From Callaeas wilsoni (lineage: Eukaryota; Chordata; Aves; Passeriformes; Callaeidae): a stretch of DNA of 64,000 bases. The DNA is taken from positions 1-64,000 of the forward strand of contig VWPU01009511.1 in assembly GCA_013398955.1 (NCBI GenBank), given 5' to 3'. Numbering within the stretch: the stretch's first letter is position 1; every line of letters starts with the position of its first letter. The notes under the pieces were generated by a model. That model saw only the letters and a program-made list of their open reading frames with translations, had not been told where the DNA came from and did not search any database. Below, one piece after another: positions 45,201 to 56,225 of this stretch. Both the position numbers and the translations under genes were made by a program.

Positions 45201-46859
45201 ATCTCTCTCTGAGGAGCAGGCAATTTGGATAATGATAATCTCTCCTTTAGCTCCAGCTATTAGTCGCTTTAAGCATCTTTTTTTTCTTGATATACAGTGG
45301 CCAGGGGTGTCTGTGCTAAAGCAGAGCAATTCGGCACGTGGGGCTGGAATTGGAGGTGATGGAGTCCAGGTTTGGAAGGACTGTGGCACCTCCACCCTTA
45401 CCATGGGGCTCATTGATATTTTAAAGAATATTGATATTCTTGATATTTTAAATAAACACATCATCCAAGGCACTGAGCTCCTGAAAACCTGTATGTCCAC
45501 CCTCTCAGGTCTTCTTGCTGAGGGCTATCGATGGAGCCAGAGACCCCAACTCATCCCTGGTACCTGCTGTTATCCTCCTGCTTTTTAATTTATTGCTCCT
45601 TGGGCTGGGGATGATCTCAGAGCCACACGAGCTGCTGAGCAGGCAGGCTCCAGTCGGCTTGACTTGACAGATTGTTTGGGTCGGATCAGAAGCTCCCGGG
45701 AGAGTTTTGCAATTTCTTTTCCACTGGAAAATGTCATTAATTCATTGCCAAATTGTTAACAGAATCAGGGTCTCTGGTTTTAACTGGAGGACATTCTCCT
45801 GATAAATGTCATGGCTTTCCTTGAGCACAAGTCCAGGGAAGGGTAAAGAGCCAAAGCCCTTCGCTTGCAGCACTGGGTGTCTCATCACTCATGTTCGGTT
45901 TCCACAGAGAAATCTTTCCTTGGAGGCCCAGGCAGGCTGGGCACAACGCACGGGGCCCTGCAGGGACTCCTGCCTAGGAAATATCACTGCCCTGGGGCAG
46001 TGGGGCCAGTGAAAATGCTCCTGGATCCCCACTGTGCTCACAGCAATATTCACAGGGGTGTAAAAAGCACTTTGTACCCAAAGCCCCCCACCCTGTGAGG
46101 CACCGCAGCTGCTGTGGAGGAGCAGGGCATCCCAGAGCCGCCGCCCCTGGAATGGCTGCGGGAATGGCCGGGCTGGTGGGGCACCGCTTTTCCCTGGGAC
46201 AGACGAGCTGCCGTAAGTGGATGGTGAGTGTGAAGGCTTTAGCAGGAGAATAAATCGCAGTGAGGTGCGTGTGAAGAGCAGCTATTGGATTTTGTGCCGG
46301 GGTGATTAAATTTTCATGGCGTTTTCGCAAGGCTGTCTTAAAAAAAACAAAGCATTCCATAACCCAGGGAAGGGATGCAGGGAGGGGAGAGGTGTCTCAC
46401 TTCACTGCCAAGTCTTAACCTCAGGGTTTTGCCTTTCATCTGTCAGGGAAGATGAGCTTCCCGATGCCTGGAGCTGGGCTGGGTTTAACTCGTGCTGGTA
46501 TCATCACAGCTCTGCCAGGACTGGGGAACCAGCACAGTGGTTTGGAAGTGGGATGGGGAATGAGCTCAGCCATGGTAAGCAGCCAGCCTACACACGTGGT
46601 GGGGAAGCATTTTACACCATCAAACAAACCATGCCTTTCAAATATTTTTTCCCCCCAGCTGGTCTGGAGCCTGGGAGCTGGCAGGGCGCTGGTGAGGGAG
46701 AGGTTCCCAGCTGCTGACCCTCGCAGTCCCACGCACGGGGACTCCGAAAGGCACCGCGAGCTCTCCCTCGCTGTAGCCCACAGTGACCGGAGCGTTTTTC
46801 TCCTCTGCGTTTCACCAAGGGTTCGCACTGTGCTGAGCTCTGCTGCCTCTCGTTCCAGC
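45201..46859. other. Non-coding stretch with a palindromic AT repeat
   Basis: The interval 45413-45450 carries two copies of TTGATATTTTA around an inverted repeat. At about 45700-45800 AT-rich words (GTCATTAATTCATTGCC, AATTGTTAACAG) may be regulatory. No gene or transposon was recognised. Frames at 46316-46883 and 46436-46870 overlap in several phases and have no domain. Confidence 0.4.
45413..45450. repeat. Nested direct and inverted AT-rich repeat
   Basis: TTGATATTTTA occurs at 45413-45423 and again at 45440-45450. Between and partly overlapping them, AAGAATAT-TG-ATATTCTT (45424-45441) is a perfect 8-bp inverted repeat with a 2-base centre. It is short and AT-rich, so a chance origin or slippage is possible. 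Confidence 0.6.
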
Positions 46860-46990
46860 GGTGACTGCATTTCAGGAAGCTAATGAAGTGCTGATTTTCC
46901 TTAATTGGCCTCTCGAATTTGCTGATCGCTCGTAAAGATCTCAGGTTAAAGAGAAAGCCGGTGCCTGCTATTATTGGTGCTATTTTCCGT
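46860..46990. promoter_or_regulatory. Candidate regulatory block beside the CpG island
   Basis: AAGCTAATGAAGTG, CCTTAATTGGCC (about 46899-46910), GATCGCTCGTAAAGATC and GCTATTATTGGTGC lie within 130 bases of unique DNA. It sits about 180 bases left of the 47.2 kb CpG island, a common arrangement for a proximal element of a CpG-island promoter. Confidence 0.3.
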
Positions 46991-47164
46991 GGCCTGGGCA
47001 GGCAGGGAGGAAGGTTTCGGTGCATGAGCTGCATTTTCTGAGCTCGTTTGTGATTTAGTGTCCCCGGGTGCTCTCCAGGACAGTACAGAGTCATTCAGCT
47101 GGCGAGACAAACATACAGGGTCAGACTGATCCGTCGAGGTGCCTTGGTTGTTAAGTGGGTTTCC

Positions 47165-47880
47165 TGTGGCGCAGGCTCCATCAGCCTCCAGCACAGAGCC
47201 GGGCATCACAGCGACCCCGAGCCCTGACAAACCCATGGGAGCGGCCGGGAGGTGCGAACCCAACCGTGGGACACCGGGCTGGTGCTGGGCTGCTGGCTGG
47301 GGAAGCTGCGGCCATCCACGCGTGAGCTGGAGCAGACTTGTCAGGGCACGGATGCGTGGGGAAGCTCGGAGGGGATGGATCACGCTTGGAAACAGCCCAG
47401 GCACGAACACTTCAGGCAGAGCCCGGGGGAGGACGGCGCCTCCGTTTAAGGGTGACATGGGGTGTTTAAGGGTGACATTGGGTGTTTAAGGGTGACACTG
47501 GGTGTTTAAGGGTGACACTGGGGGTAGGGACCCGGTGAGCTCCCGGCCGAGCGCGTTGTATGAGCAGCGGCTCCCAGTTACCGAGAGGCGGCGGGGCACG
47601 GGCGCTGGGGCACATTCGCTGCCACGCGGGTGCGGGACGTGCTCCGCCGTGGCACCGTGTCCGGGGCCATGCGCTGCCACCAGCCTGCCCGGCAGCAGCT
47701 GAAAGGCATTTCGAGCCTTCCCCAAGCCGAGAGCCGGCGAGTTCACGTCGCTCCGGGAGGCTGTGCAGGGCAGCAGCCCTTCAGCTGCTGAGGCGAGTAA
47801 TGTGAAGAGAAGGGCGCTCAGCGTCGCAGGGACAGTGGCAGTGGCACCACAGCGCTCCCGGTTTCGCTGCAGCATGAGAG
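47165..47880. promoter_or_regulatory. CpG island, orientation unknown
   Basis: I count roughly 55 CpGs across about 700 bases. The densest part, 47521-47760, holds about 29 in 240 bases, and GC is clearly above the window average. Both sides fall back to CpG-poor DNA. In vertebrates such islands usually mark promoters, but I could not define a first exon on either strand. The overlapping open frames have no recognised domain. It may be an alternative promoter, a non-coding RNA start, or an orphan island. Confidence 0.55.
47444..47523 (+). repeat. 20-bp minisatellite, four copies, inside the CpG island
   Basis: Four back-to-back 20-base units run from GTTTAAGGGTGACA to GGGT. The last two are identical apart from the final base, and the first two differ by one or two bases. 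The unit is CpG-free in contrast to the island around it. The graded divergence suggests stepwise duplication from left to right or repeated slippage. Confidence 0.92.
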
Positions 47881-47889
47881 GGAGGAGAC

Positions 47890-50085
47890 CGGGACTCCTG
47901 TGGGGGGGTGTGACCCTGCCCTGCCCTCCCTAACTGCTGTCCCTGGCCTGTCACCTTGCCCCAGGCTGTGTCAGCGGAGCTCCTGCTTGTCCCCAGGGCA
48001 CGTAGAGCCTTGCAGTGCGCGGTTGGTTCGGAGCAGGATGTCAGTGTGTCATTACCATAGGAATTGTTTCCCAGGAGGGGTTCAGATCCACAGCCAACGT
48101 CTTGGCACTGGCTTTGAAAGACGTCTGTCTGCCTGGTGGTGCAGGGTTGGGTGGGGAAAAACACGCGGCTTAAGCAGCACGGAGCGGGGAATGTCCCTCC
48201 CCAGCTCAGTTGGCTAACAGCATCTTTGGGGAAGGGCAGCGGTCAGGAGCGTTGCCTTCCAGTGGTGAGCTCCATGAAAAAACATGTTCATGCCACCACC
48301 ACGGGGCGGCCCAACTGGCCGAGGAAAGAAATCCAAGTCCCAAATTTCATTCACAGTAACTGCCCATCCTGGGAAGTGAGTTTCAGGAGGAATCTGGTGC
48401 TTGTGTGAGCGTGGAGGAGCCCTGTGGGCAGCCAGGCAGCTGGAGCCCAGCCCAAGGCACAGCTGCGGGGAGTTAAGTTACTCGGCTTCCAAAATTACAT
48501 TTTTCTGTGGTTCCCTCATTTGAATGAGGAATAATGTAGATATTGTGAGCAGAGCTTGTCTGGGAGCTCTTGGAAAACCAAACTCATGGTGAGTGCACTT
48601 GTTCTGCTGGTGGTGCTTTTTTGGGTGGCAGTGGCACGGTGGGCACAGCAGGCAGGAGGGCATCCCAGCTGCAGGCCAGCCTCTGGGTGGGGCAGGAATT
48701 CAGCTGGGCACTTTGCAGGGAATGGAGTCAGATTAGAAATCCGGATGCCAACTTCAAACACAGGGCCAAAATCAGAGCAAACCCCCAGAATGTCCCCTGG
48801 AGCTGTCGGAGATGTTTTGGTAAGAAAAGAAGAGTGGAAATATGCAATGCCAGGGATAGTGCAACTGCAGAGGTGCCTCAGGCTGCAGTGGAAAACAGCC
48901 TTCACACACAACAAGGGAACTGAGCCATGATGTGACAGGGGAACCTCTGTGCATGTATTGTCACCATGCATGAAGAGGAGATGCTTTCACAGTGCCCAGG
49001 AGGGCATCAGTGGCAGCAAGGATGTTGGCTCAGAACAAAATTATTTTGAAGGTGGATTTATCCGGCTTAATCCCCAAACTCCTGTGTTGTACATGCAGTA
49101 GCCCAGCTTTACATCTGTCAGGCTGCCAGCCCCTCCGGGGCCATCCGGGACAGGTTCCCCTGCACAAAGCAGCCGGGCTGTGCTGACGGAGGCAGAACCC
49201 CATTAACAGGACGTTCAGCATTTCTGTCATTCCAGAGATGCCTGCAAGGTTTCAGCCAGACCAACGGCAGCCATGTCAGGGAAACCAGCACGCAAATACT
49301 TCTCATTCCAGGCCGTAACCCAGGTTTATTTTAACCGCTCCCTGCCCGCTTTTGTCTTCTCACCAGTGCAAAGCCCATGGGAAGGTCCTGTGGTGCACTC
49401 AGTGACACTGAGCTGGGGATGTCCCCGTCCTGCTGCTGCCAGTCATCTTCACTGATTGTTTCCACTTTCAAGGATTGGTTCTGCCTTTTGAACGAGGAGG
49501 AAACCTACATGTGGACATGAGTGGGTGCCTTCCCCATCACTTCGGGGAGTGCCTGGTGGCCACAGGAACCAGAGGTGTGTCTGCATCCCATCACTGGGCT
49601 CACAGCTCAGGGTGTTGGGGCAAAACTCTCCACCCAGCACTGGTCATCATCTGGAGTTGGACGCGGGCTGAAGGCTGGGTTTCCAAACACAGCAATCCCT
49701 TCTGCCACCTCCCTCAATCCCAACCACTTCTTGTTTCACAGCATGTTCCTGTCCTGCCTGGGGACCTGGCTGCTCCCCTGGGTGCACCATGCGTGTCTTG
49801 GTCCCACTGAGCGTGTTCCCCAAATATCTGTGCTTTTACCCTGTGCTGTAGCAAATACAGGCCCTTGGTGATAAGGGATCACAAGGTGATGGATGAATTT
49901 GAGCTCAGTTTTGCCTTGCCCAACCTGCTGGCTGTGCCCAGACTGGCATTAAGAGGGCAAGGCAGGGGCACTGAGGCTGGGTGTAGATGCTCCAGAGGAC
50001 CACGGCTTTGGAAACCAAACACAACAGCATAAATGTCCACCACAGGCACAGAGCTGTGAGGCGAGGAGGAGGCTCTGGTCCCTAT
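47890..50085. other. Non-coding stretch, no gene recognised
   Basis: GC-moderate DNA. At about 48485-48545 there is an AT-rich interval with TTTGAATGAGGAATAATG that could be regulatory. Overlapping frames at 48516-48971 (minus) and 48556-48930 (plus) occupy the same bases and are not convincing genes. No transposon was recognised. Confidence 0.4.
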
Positions 50086-50089
50086 GCAG

Positions 50090-50315
50090 AGCAAGTGCTA
50101 CCACTTCAAAATTAAATGCAGTTGCCATAGAAATATTAATTGGGAACAAAATCTGAAGATGACACTTAAGCAGAAGATGCAGCGTTACGGAGAGATGAGG
50201 ACAGCGATGAAAATAGAACAGTTAAAAGGAGAATTCTTCAAAGGAAGTATCATGTAGGTGAATATTTAATGCACAATCAGCAGGCCGCCACGTCAGCGGT
50301 GCTTTTAATGTTGTA
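50090..50315. promoter_or_regulatory. Candidate regulatory block
   Basis: The AT-rich unique block has AAATTAAATGCAG, GAAATATTAATTGGG, GAATATTTAATGCAC and a CpG-bearing GGCCGCCACGTCAGCGG at its right end. The composition contrast with both flanks is clear. Function is inferred. Confidence 0.27.
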
Positions 50316-51495
50316 GGGCAAAGGATGGGAAGTGCTTGGTGGAGGACAGAGCACCTTCCTCGCCAGCAAAGGTCACCGGGCACTGAGGTGGAGGCTGAGG
50401 ATGGATCCTGCAGTGGCAGCAGGATTCTGCTCTTGATTGCAGCAGGACTGGGACTCAGGGCACGGCTCTGTTACAGCCCCGGCCTCTGCGCTGCTCGTTG
50501 TGCTCGCCGGCTGGTTTGCAATCAACCCCGAGCCAAAAGTCAGACGAGGCACGTGATGGACACCTCCTCACAGTCTGGATTCTCTGGCCCTGGGCAGACA
50601 CTGGCAGGAGGTTCCCAGGCAGTGCACGGCTGGGTCTGACCCTCCTCCTCCTCCTCCTGGGAACATTTGCATGGAGAGCAGGGAAGAGCTCCCAGCCCTG
50701 CCAGACAGTGCAGGGGAACCTGCTCTTTCAAAAGAGCTCCCACACCGTTGCTTGGCCTGGGTTGTTTGGGAACGTGGCACAAACACCCATAAGCAGAGAG
50801 GTGTTTTGAGGTGAAGCAGGGCTGATGCAAGGCAGAGTGGGGACACAGTGCCCCACTGAGCAGAAGTCCTGCTTGGGACCCTTCTACAAAGAGCACCCAG
50901 AGCTCTCCAGGGAAGGACAATTGCTGGGCGACCTCTTTTTGCAGCAGCAGTGTCAGTGGTGGGGAAGAAGAGAAGGACATTGCTACAGAAAAATCCTGAT
51001 TTAATTTTTTTTTGCATTAAAAAAGAAAAAAAAGTAGATTATGGTAACAACCAGCTCTTCTTTTAGGCAACCCAGTGAGAGGAGAGTAGCTGCATTCTGC
51101 CACCCCACTGTTTACTCTGCCAACTCCAACCCAACAAGCACCAGCTCCTGTTTTTCCCAGAGAAGAAGCTTGCTCTTCCAGGCCGTTATTAGCCTCACAT
51201 CCCTTTCTTCCCGCTCTTTGGGAAGGTGTCTCCTGGGAGCTCTGGTGTGGGATCTGCATTCAGGTAGGGATGGAGATGAGGACGGAAATGGAGCATCTCA
51301 CAAAGGACCACGATGGTGTCAGTGGTGACCCCATACAGCTGGGGAAAGCCCAGGCACTGGCACAGCACGGGGGCAGCAGTGCAGGGACACGGCGTGGGGC
51401 TGGCAGCTCTCCTGCCCTTGCCTCTCCCTGGTGGCAGGCAGCTCAGAGGGGAGAGAGTGACTGCAGCCTGGCAGGGTGCATCCATCTCTGCTGAT
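50316..51495. other. Non-coding stretch with a CCT repeat
   Basis: (CCT)6 lies at 50641-50658, and a T/A-rich low-complexity patch at about 51001-51035. Overlapping frames on both strands share bases and show no domain. Confidence 0.4.
50641..50658. repeat. (CCT)6 trinucleotide repeat
   Basis: Six uninterrupted CCT units form a short microsatellite. Nothing indicates that it is translated. Confidence 0.85.
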
Positions 51496-51499
51496 CTCT

Positions 51500-51800
51500 C
51501 CACTTAGAAGGAGGGAGGATTGCAATGAAGTCGTACTTTTCCCATGAACCACCTCCCACTGTGTTATGCTCTGAAGTTAATTGCAAATGAGGAGATGGAA
51601 ATAGCTTATTTTGACTTTCCTTAAACAGTACTTCATTGAATTTTTTTCCTTATTTTTTTTTTTCTGTCTCGAGAGGCAGTCCTGTGTCTATTGGAAAATA
51701 GCAATTATTTCTGTAATTCCCTAGAATTAGTAGAATTAGTTGAATGGGTAATATTTGAAGTGAAATGCTGATTAGAAATACACTTGACGTGGAAGCACCA
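51500..51800. promoter_or_regulatory. Candidate regulatory block with an octamer-like site
   Basis: GTTAATTGCAAATGAG (51576-51591) overlaps a TTAATT core with an octamer-like TTGCAAAT. It is followed by T-rich DNA (51641-51663) and AGAATTAGTAGAATTAGTTG, a short tandem AGAATTAGT. The T tract weakens the case, but the left part resembles the other islands. Confidence 0.28.
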
Positions 51801-51908
51801 CGAGCATCGTGGTGGAGCGCTGGGGGCTCCTCCTCCATCCCAGGGCATAACAAACCTCAACGCCGGTCTCTTGGGGAATAGTCAAAGATGTCATGGCCAC
51901 ACAGATGC

Positions 51909-52310
51909 TGAAACACCTCTCCTGTGAGGAGAGCTGGGGTTGTTCAGCCTGGAGAAGACTTCGTGGAGAACTTAAAGGCCCTTCCACTGCCTAAAGAGGC
52001 TCCAAGAGAGCTGGAGAGGGACTTTGGGCAAGGACATGGAGAGACAGGACAAGAGGGAATGGCTTCAAACTGAAAGAGGTCAGGATTAGATATTAGGAAG
52101 AAATTCTTTACTCAGAGGGTGGTGAGGGCCTGGCACAGGCTGCCCAGAGAAGCTGTGGCTGCCCCATCCCTGGAAACCTTCAAGGCCGGGTTGGACGGGG
52201 CTTGGAACAACCTGGGAGGGTGGAAGTGTCCCTGCCCGTGGCAGGGGGTGGGACAGGAGGAGCTGTGAGGTCCCTTCCCAGCCCAGCCATTCTGTGGGTC
52301 AGTGATTCCG
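51909..52310 (+). mobile_element. CR1 LINE 3' fragment, longest copy, plus orientation
   Basis: About 400 bp can be followed in CR1 order: 'cacctctcctgtgaggag', 'ctggggttgttcagcctgg', 'gacaagagggaatggcttc', 'ggattagatattaggaag', 'aggctgcccagagaagctg', 'ccatccctggaaacctt', 'aaggccgggttggacgggg', 'gaggtcccttcccagccc' and a diverged ATTCTGTGGGTCAGTGATTC end. It is the non-coding 3' region with no reverse-transcriptase frame. It is the largest transposon remnant in the window. Confidence 0.92.
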
Positions 52311-52605
52311 TTCCGTGGTGGCAGGCTGTGCAGCCAGACGTGCTTGTCTCGAGACGGGGGCAGAGGCACCACTGTCTTCAGGCTGCGGACGTGCCCAGTG
52401 GCTCTGCAGCTCAGGAGACACCACAGCTGGTGATGGGCCCATCCTCTTGCTTCAGAGAAAGGAAGAATAAAACCACCTCGGTCACTTTTCTTAGCTGGAA
52501 TGAGGTTGGCATGGCCCATCTCGGGCACCTCCTGCAGCATGCTGGGAACAGTGCAGGTCTTGGGATACTCAGTTCTGCTAAAGATTTGGGGATTGTGATA
52601 CTTCA
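52311..52605. other. Short non-coding spacer after the CR1 copy
   Basis: GC-moderate unique DNA. The open frames here run across the CR1 boundary and are therefore not genes. Confidence 0.4.
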
Positions 52606-53065
52606 TTACAAAAAAATAAAAATTATCCTGTGGTATTTCTAATAACCTGCTGGTTTAACTCAATTATGAGAGCATAATTAACTTGCTGAGATGAAGCAGG
52701 AGATAAACCTTTGATTTTTTTTTTTTCTCTTGAAGGATGCTGCAGATAGATTTTGAACTTTGTATTCAATTACTTAAAGGAGAAAAAAATTAACAGGCTT
52801 CTGATGAGAAAAGCATACTAGCTCCTTCATAAAGAGAGATTTATTAAGGATAGTGAAGGAGTGTACCTCAGGGCTCAATCATCTACTGTTTTTTTTTTTT
52901 CAAGGGGTGATTCAATTACTTTAAGATGTGTTGCCTAAAAGAACAAACCGGGCTCTGTTACTCGGCAAATTAATCAAGTTCCTTTAGTGGTTTCTCTGGG
53001 TTAATAATTTCATTTAGGCGGCCTTCTGTTTTGTGGTTTCATCCCTACCAAGAAAACTCTCAAAC
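52606..53065. promoter_or_regulatory. AT-rich candidate regulatory block
   Basis: About 460 bases of AT-rich DNA contain GAGCATAATTAACTTGC (TAATTA at 52675-52680), GGCAAATTAATCAAG, GGGTTAATAATTTC and CTTTGTATTCAATTAC. Poly-T runs lie at 52715-52726 and 52889-52900. Apart from the T runs the sequence looks unique. It fits a cluster of conserved elements. Confidence 0.33.
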
Positions 53066-53279
53066 GAGAGGGAGGGGAAGAAAAAAGTGCTGTTTGCTTT
53101 CTGTACAAGGTAGCAAACGCCACTGCGACAGGAGAAGTTTTCCCAAAATCAGCTCTCTCAGAGGTGCCTGTGAAAGCAGCAACTGGTTGGAAGATATTTT
53201 TTTAAAAAAAGTGTTAAGGCTAATATTTTCACTGTGCAAAAAGGCCATTTGGATTTGTTGTCATCTGTGAAGGGCTGTG
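53066..53279. other. Short non-coding spacer
   Basis: No gene or repeat was recognised. A T/A run lies at about 53200-53212. Confidence 0.35.
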
Positions 53280-53400
53280 GATTTTATTTGTAATTACTGT
53301 GAATGACGTTCTCTGGCTAGCGCGAGCCAATCCTGAAAATGTCACTGATTTTTAACACATTTGTCTCTTTGAATATTCATAGCTCTGCTATTCGATACAG
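53280..53400. promoter_or_regulatory. Promoter-like cluster: CRE and CCAAT words
   Basis: TAATTACTG, a CRE-like TGACGT (53304-53309), the inverted repeat TGGCT-AGCGCG-AGCCA (53314-53329) and an overlapping CCAAT word (AGCCAAT) lie within about 45 bases. CRE plus CCAAT is a common proximal-promoter pair (CREB/ATF and NF-Y). There is no CpG island here, and no start site can be placed. Confidence 0.3.
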
Positions 53401-53599
53401 ATGGAGAAAGTGCCGCGAGGGAAAGAAGGAGTTTGCAAAACCAGGCTGCCCGTGCCCTGGTGTTTATGGTGTTTCCCAAAGCTGTGCCCTGGGCACCGGG
53501 AGCTTGTGCTGGGACAGATGCTGGCAGTGCCCACAGTGTGGGCAGGGCGTCCTTGCAGCGACAGCCACCACTCCCACGCAGAAACACCATCAGCCAGAA

Positions 53600-53665
53600 T
53601 CTCTTGAGTTATAAAATTTGGCTTAGCAGGGACCTTAAAGAGCATCAATTTCCAACAACACCATT
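53600..53665 (-). mobile_element. Possible CR1-like remnant, minus orientation
   Basis: 'gcagggaccttaaagagca' followed by 'tttccaacaacacc' resembles the reversed CR1 3' end (GGAAGGGACCTTAAAGATCA ... TTCCAACACC). Flanking CR1 sequence is not recognisable, so the call is weak. Confidence 0.35.
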
Positions 53666-53669
53666 TCTG

Positions 53670-56085
53670 TGTTTACCCCCAACACCGTTTCTCAGTAGCA
53701 GGGTTTTCTCAGTGGGAGTTAACAGCTCCCACTGCCTTCGCCTGGAGGGCAGAGGATGGGGATGCTCAGCAAATACAGGTCCCCCGGCACATCTGGGCTG
53801 TCCTGGCTGGCTGTTCCCAAGCTCCATCAGGGAGACTTTTGGGAAAAGCTTTAGGGCTCCTTTTTTGCGTCGTAAAACATCTTTATGAAAGGCATGCTTA
53901 ATCCTGTTTTATTTTCCCAGCGGTTGGTTATAAACAGAAAAAAAACTTGAACTGTGGCCTGGGCTGCATCCGCTTAAAATACGAGTCTTTGGATGCCAAA
54001 TTCTGCATCCAGCATTTTGGTCGTGGGGGAGCAATGCTCGATGTGACCTTTCTGAATAAAACCGTGACTCCTCCCAGCACCCAGGGCCGAGGAGGGCTGA
54101 GCCATCACCCTGCTCTGGCAGATCTCACCTGCGGAATGCCTGGGGAAAACAGGCAGTCCCATGGGCAGCAGGAACCCCAGCCTCGTTAGCCCTAATGAGG
54201 TGCTTCAGCAGGGACAGGGGAAGTGCCTCCCTCCCACCTACACAGGGACATGGATGCTCACGTCATGGATTATTGCTTTTCCTTTGGGCAGCGCTCTGGC
54301 GATGATCAAGTTAATGGAGGGACCGGAGCAGTTCCCAGCACAAGAGGTCATCTGTTTCCTTTCAAGGGATTTGGCTCCGCTTTCATCATTTCATCATTTG
54401 GAAGAACAGTGAGGCCCTTTTATTGGGCTTTCGGGGAGGGGGCATGGCAGGCTCGTCTCTCCCTCGTGTGATAACTCATTTTAGACCCTCACATAAAACC
54501 TGCGCTCTGTTCTGTGGCTTGGGAAAGTGCTCCAACGGGCAGAGCAGAGGCTGGGGACACACTGGAGCGGTTCTGACCCCAATCCCCAGGACCTAGCCAC
54601 TGTGCAAGCACCAGCCACGCTCCGCACTGAGCACCCCACCACTTGTCCAATGCCATGGAGGTGGCCAAATTGTGCTTTTTCCCCATTATTTTCCTTGCAA
54701 TTGCTCTTTTCGAGGCCACAGCACCCGGTGCTACTCTTAGCCTCCGCCTCCAAAATGCATTTCTGGATAAAAATGGGAGTGTCGGCGTGCTGAGGTGGGG
54801 TGGATATTTTTAGAGCAGCTGGCAGACTCTGCAGAGCAATTACGGTGCAGGTTCCCAAATAGCCCTGAGGTTGGTAACTGGCTGAAAACCCTCCTGGCCA
54901 TTTGTCCAAGGCCGGTGTGGGTCGGGGAGCTTTGCAGGCAACCCCGAATGTTGGAATTAGGCACAGCTGGGGCTCGAGTGAGGCCAGAGCAGCCCCTCAC
55001 CCAGCTGCCCGAGCACATGGGAAAGGGAATGGCTCACAGATGTTGCACAAAGCCCACCTCTGGGGAAAAAAAATTTAAAATCTCTGATCTTATCCTTGGG
55101 ACTCCAAGCATTAACTTTCCCTTCTTCCCGACCTCTGTGCCGACAGCAGGGTCCTGGTGCTGCTCGTGGAGCATCCTTGGATGGGGAACTTCTGTCATGC
55201 CTGGGTAATGGTGGCTTTTTGTGCAAACAATTCTCGGGTTTTTTTAATGCTTTCACACTTAAATTTAATGTGCTCATCCCAGTGTGCCAGCAGCTGCTTT
55301 TATGCCAAGAAAAATTGGTACATTTTGAAGGTGTTGGATGCTCCTTTGCTGGGGACACTCTGAGGTGCTTGTGGGTGACAGAGCTTCCATTCTTTTTTAG
55401 GACAGTAATTCCCCCTTGCTGTCCTCTGGATGGAGGCACGAGAGAGCTGTCACAAGTTTTGTTATCCCTTTTTGGCAGCTCTCCAGAAGCATCGCTGCAA
55501 ATTGGACCTGTGATGCCCAGCAGACAGCCCTGATCCTGGCAGTGCCCAGGAGGGTTTTTCGTCCTGCATAGGAGGAAATTTCAGGCACAAGGTGTTTGCA
55601 GGGGGCTGGGGGCAGGCAGGGACACACTGAATCCCACAGCACTCACCCCTGGCTCCGTCTTTTCTCCTTCCAATTTCCTACAAGAGCTGATTTTCCCGTC
55701 TGAGGAAGGGAATCAGCGATCTTGCTTTAATTATCACCATCCTTCTCCGAGCAGAGGATTACTGAACCAGAGATGGCACCGCACCAACGCTTGGCTCCAC
55801 CTCTTCCCCTCTTTAATCCCTGTTTGGAGCACTGGCTGCTCCTGGCCCCAGGTCTTTCCAGCTGCCCATTGCTGCCCTCTCCCCATCCAGCTGCTGCAGG
55901 CAGAACATACCATGGCACTGCCCGTGGAGCTGGTTTGCTCCAAGGTTTTTGAGACATCCAGGAGGGCTGGGTGTCCCACCACTGCCTCATTCCCCCTTGG
56001 CTCCGCTCTGCCTGCCAGGCTCTGGTTCCTGCAGTCTGCTGGAGGATTTACTGCTGGGAAAATGCAGTGCTCTGACTTATGAAAG
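53670..56085. other. Non-coding stretch, no gene recognised
   Basis: GC-moderate DNA with overlapping short frames in most phases; the largest is 54957-55439 minus, 160 codons, without motifs. No island or CR1 copy was recognised. Confidence 0.4.
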
Positions 56086-56089
56086 TAGG

Positions 56090-56225
56090 ACATTCGCTTG
56101 GCAGCTCGAGAAATAATGGGAAATCCATTTAATTATTCCCCAGAAATGCTCAGATTGTGCAGATGCCGAACTTAGGTTTAACATAATTTAGGTAACTCAT
56201 GTCTATAAACATGTCTGGGACCGAA
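56090..56225. promoter_or_regulatory. Small candidate regulatory block
   Basis: CGAGAAATAATGGG, CCATTTAATTATTCCCC and GGTTTAACATAATTTAGG lie within about 110 bases of unique AT-rich DNA. The support is motif clustering only. Confidence 0.25.

Noticed and set aside
47444..47523. Interstitial telomere-like array
   Set aside because: The unit contains TTTAAGGGTG, not TTAGGG, has a 20-base period, and no hexamer periodicity is present.
52112..52642. Frames of 164 (minus) and 146 (plus) codons across 52.1-52.6 kb
   Set aside because: They run through the non-coding 3' region of a CR1 copy, so they are repeat-derived and not host genes.
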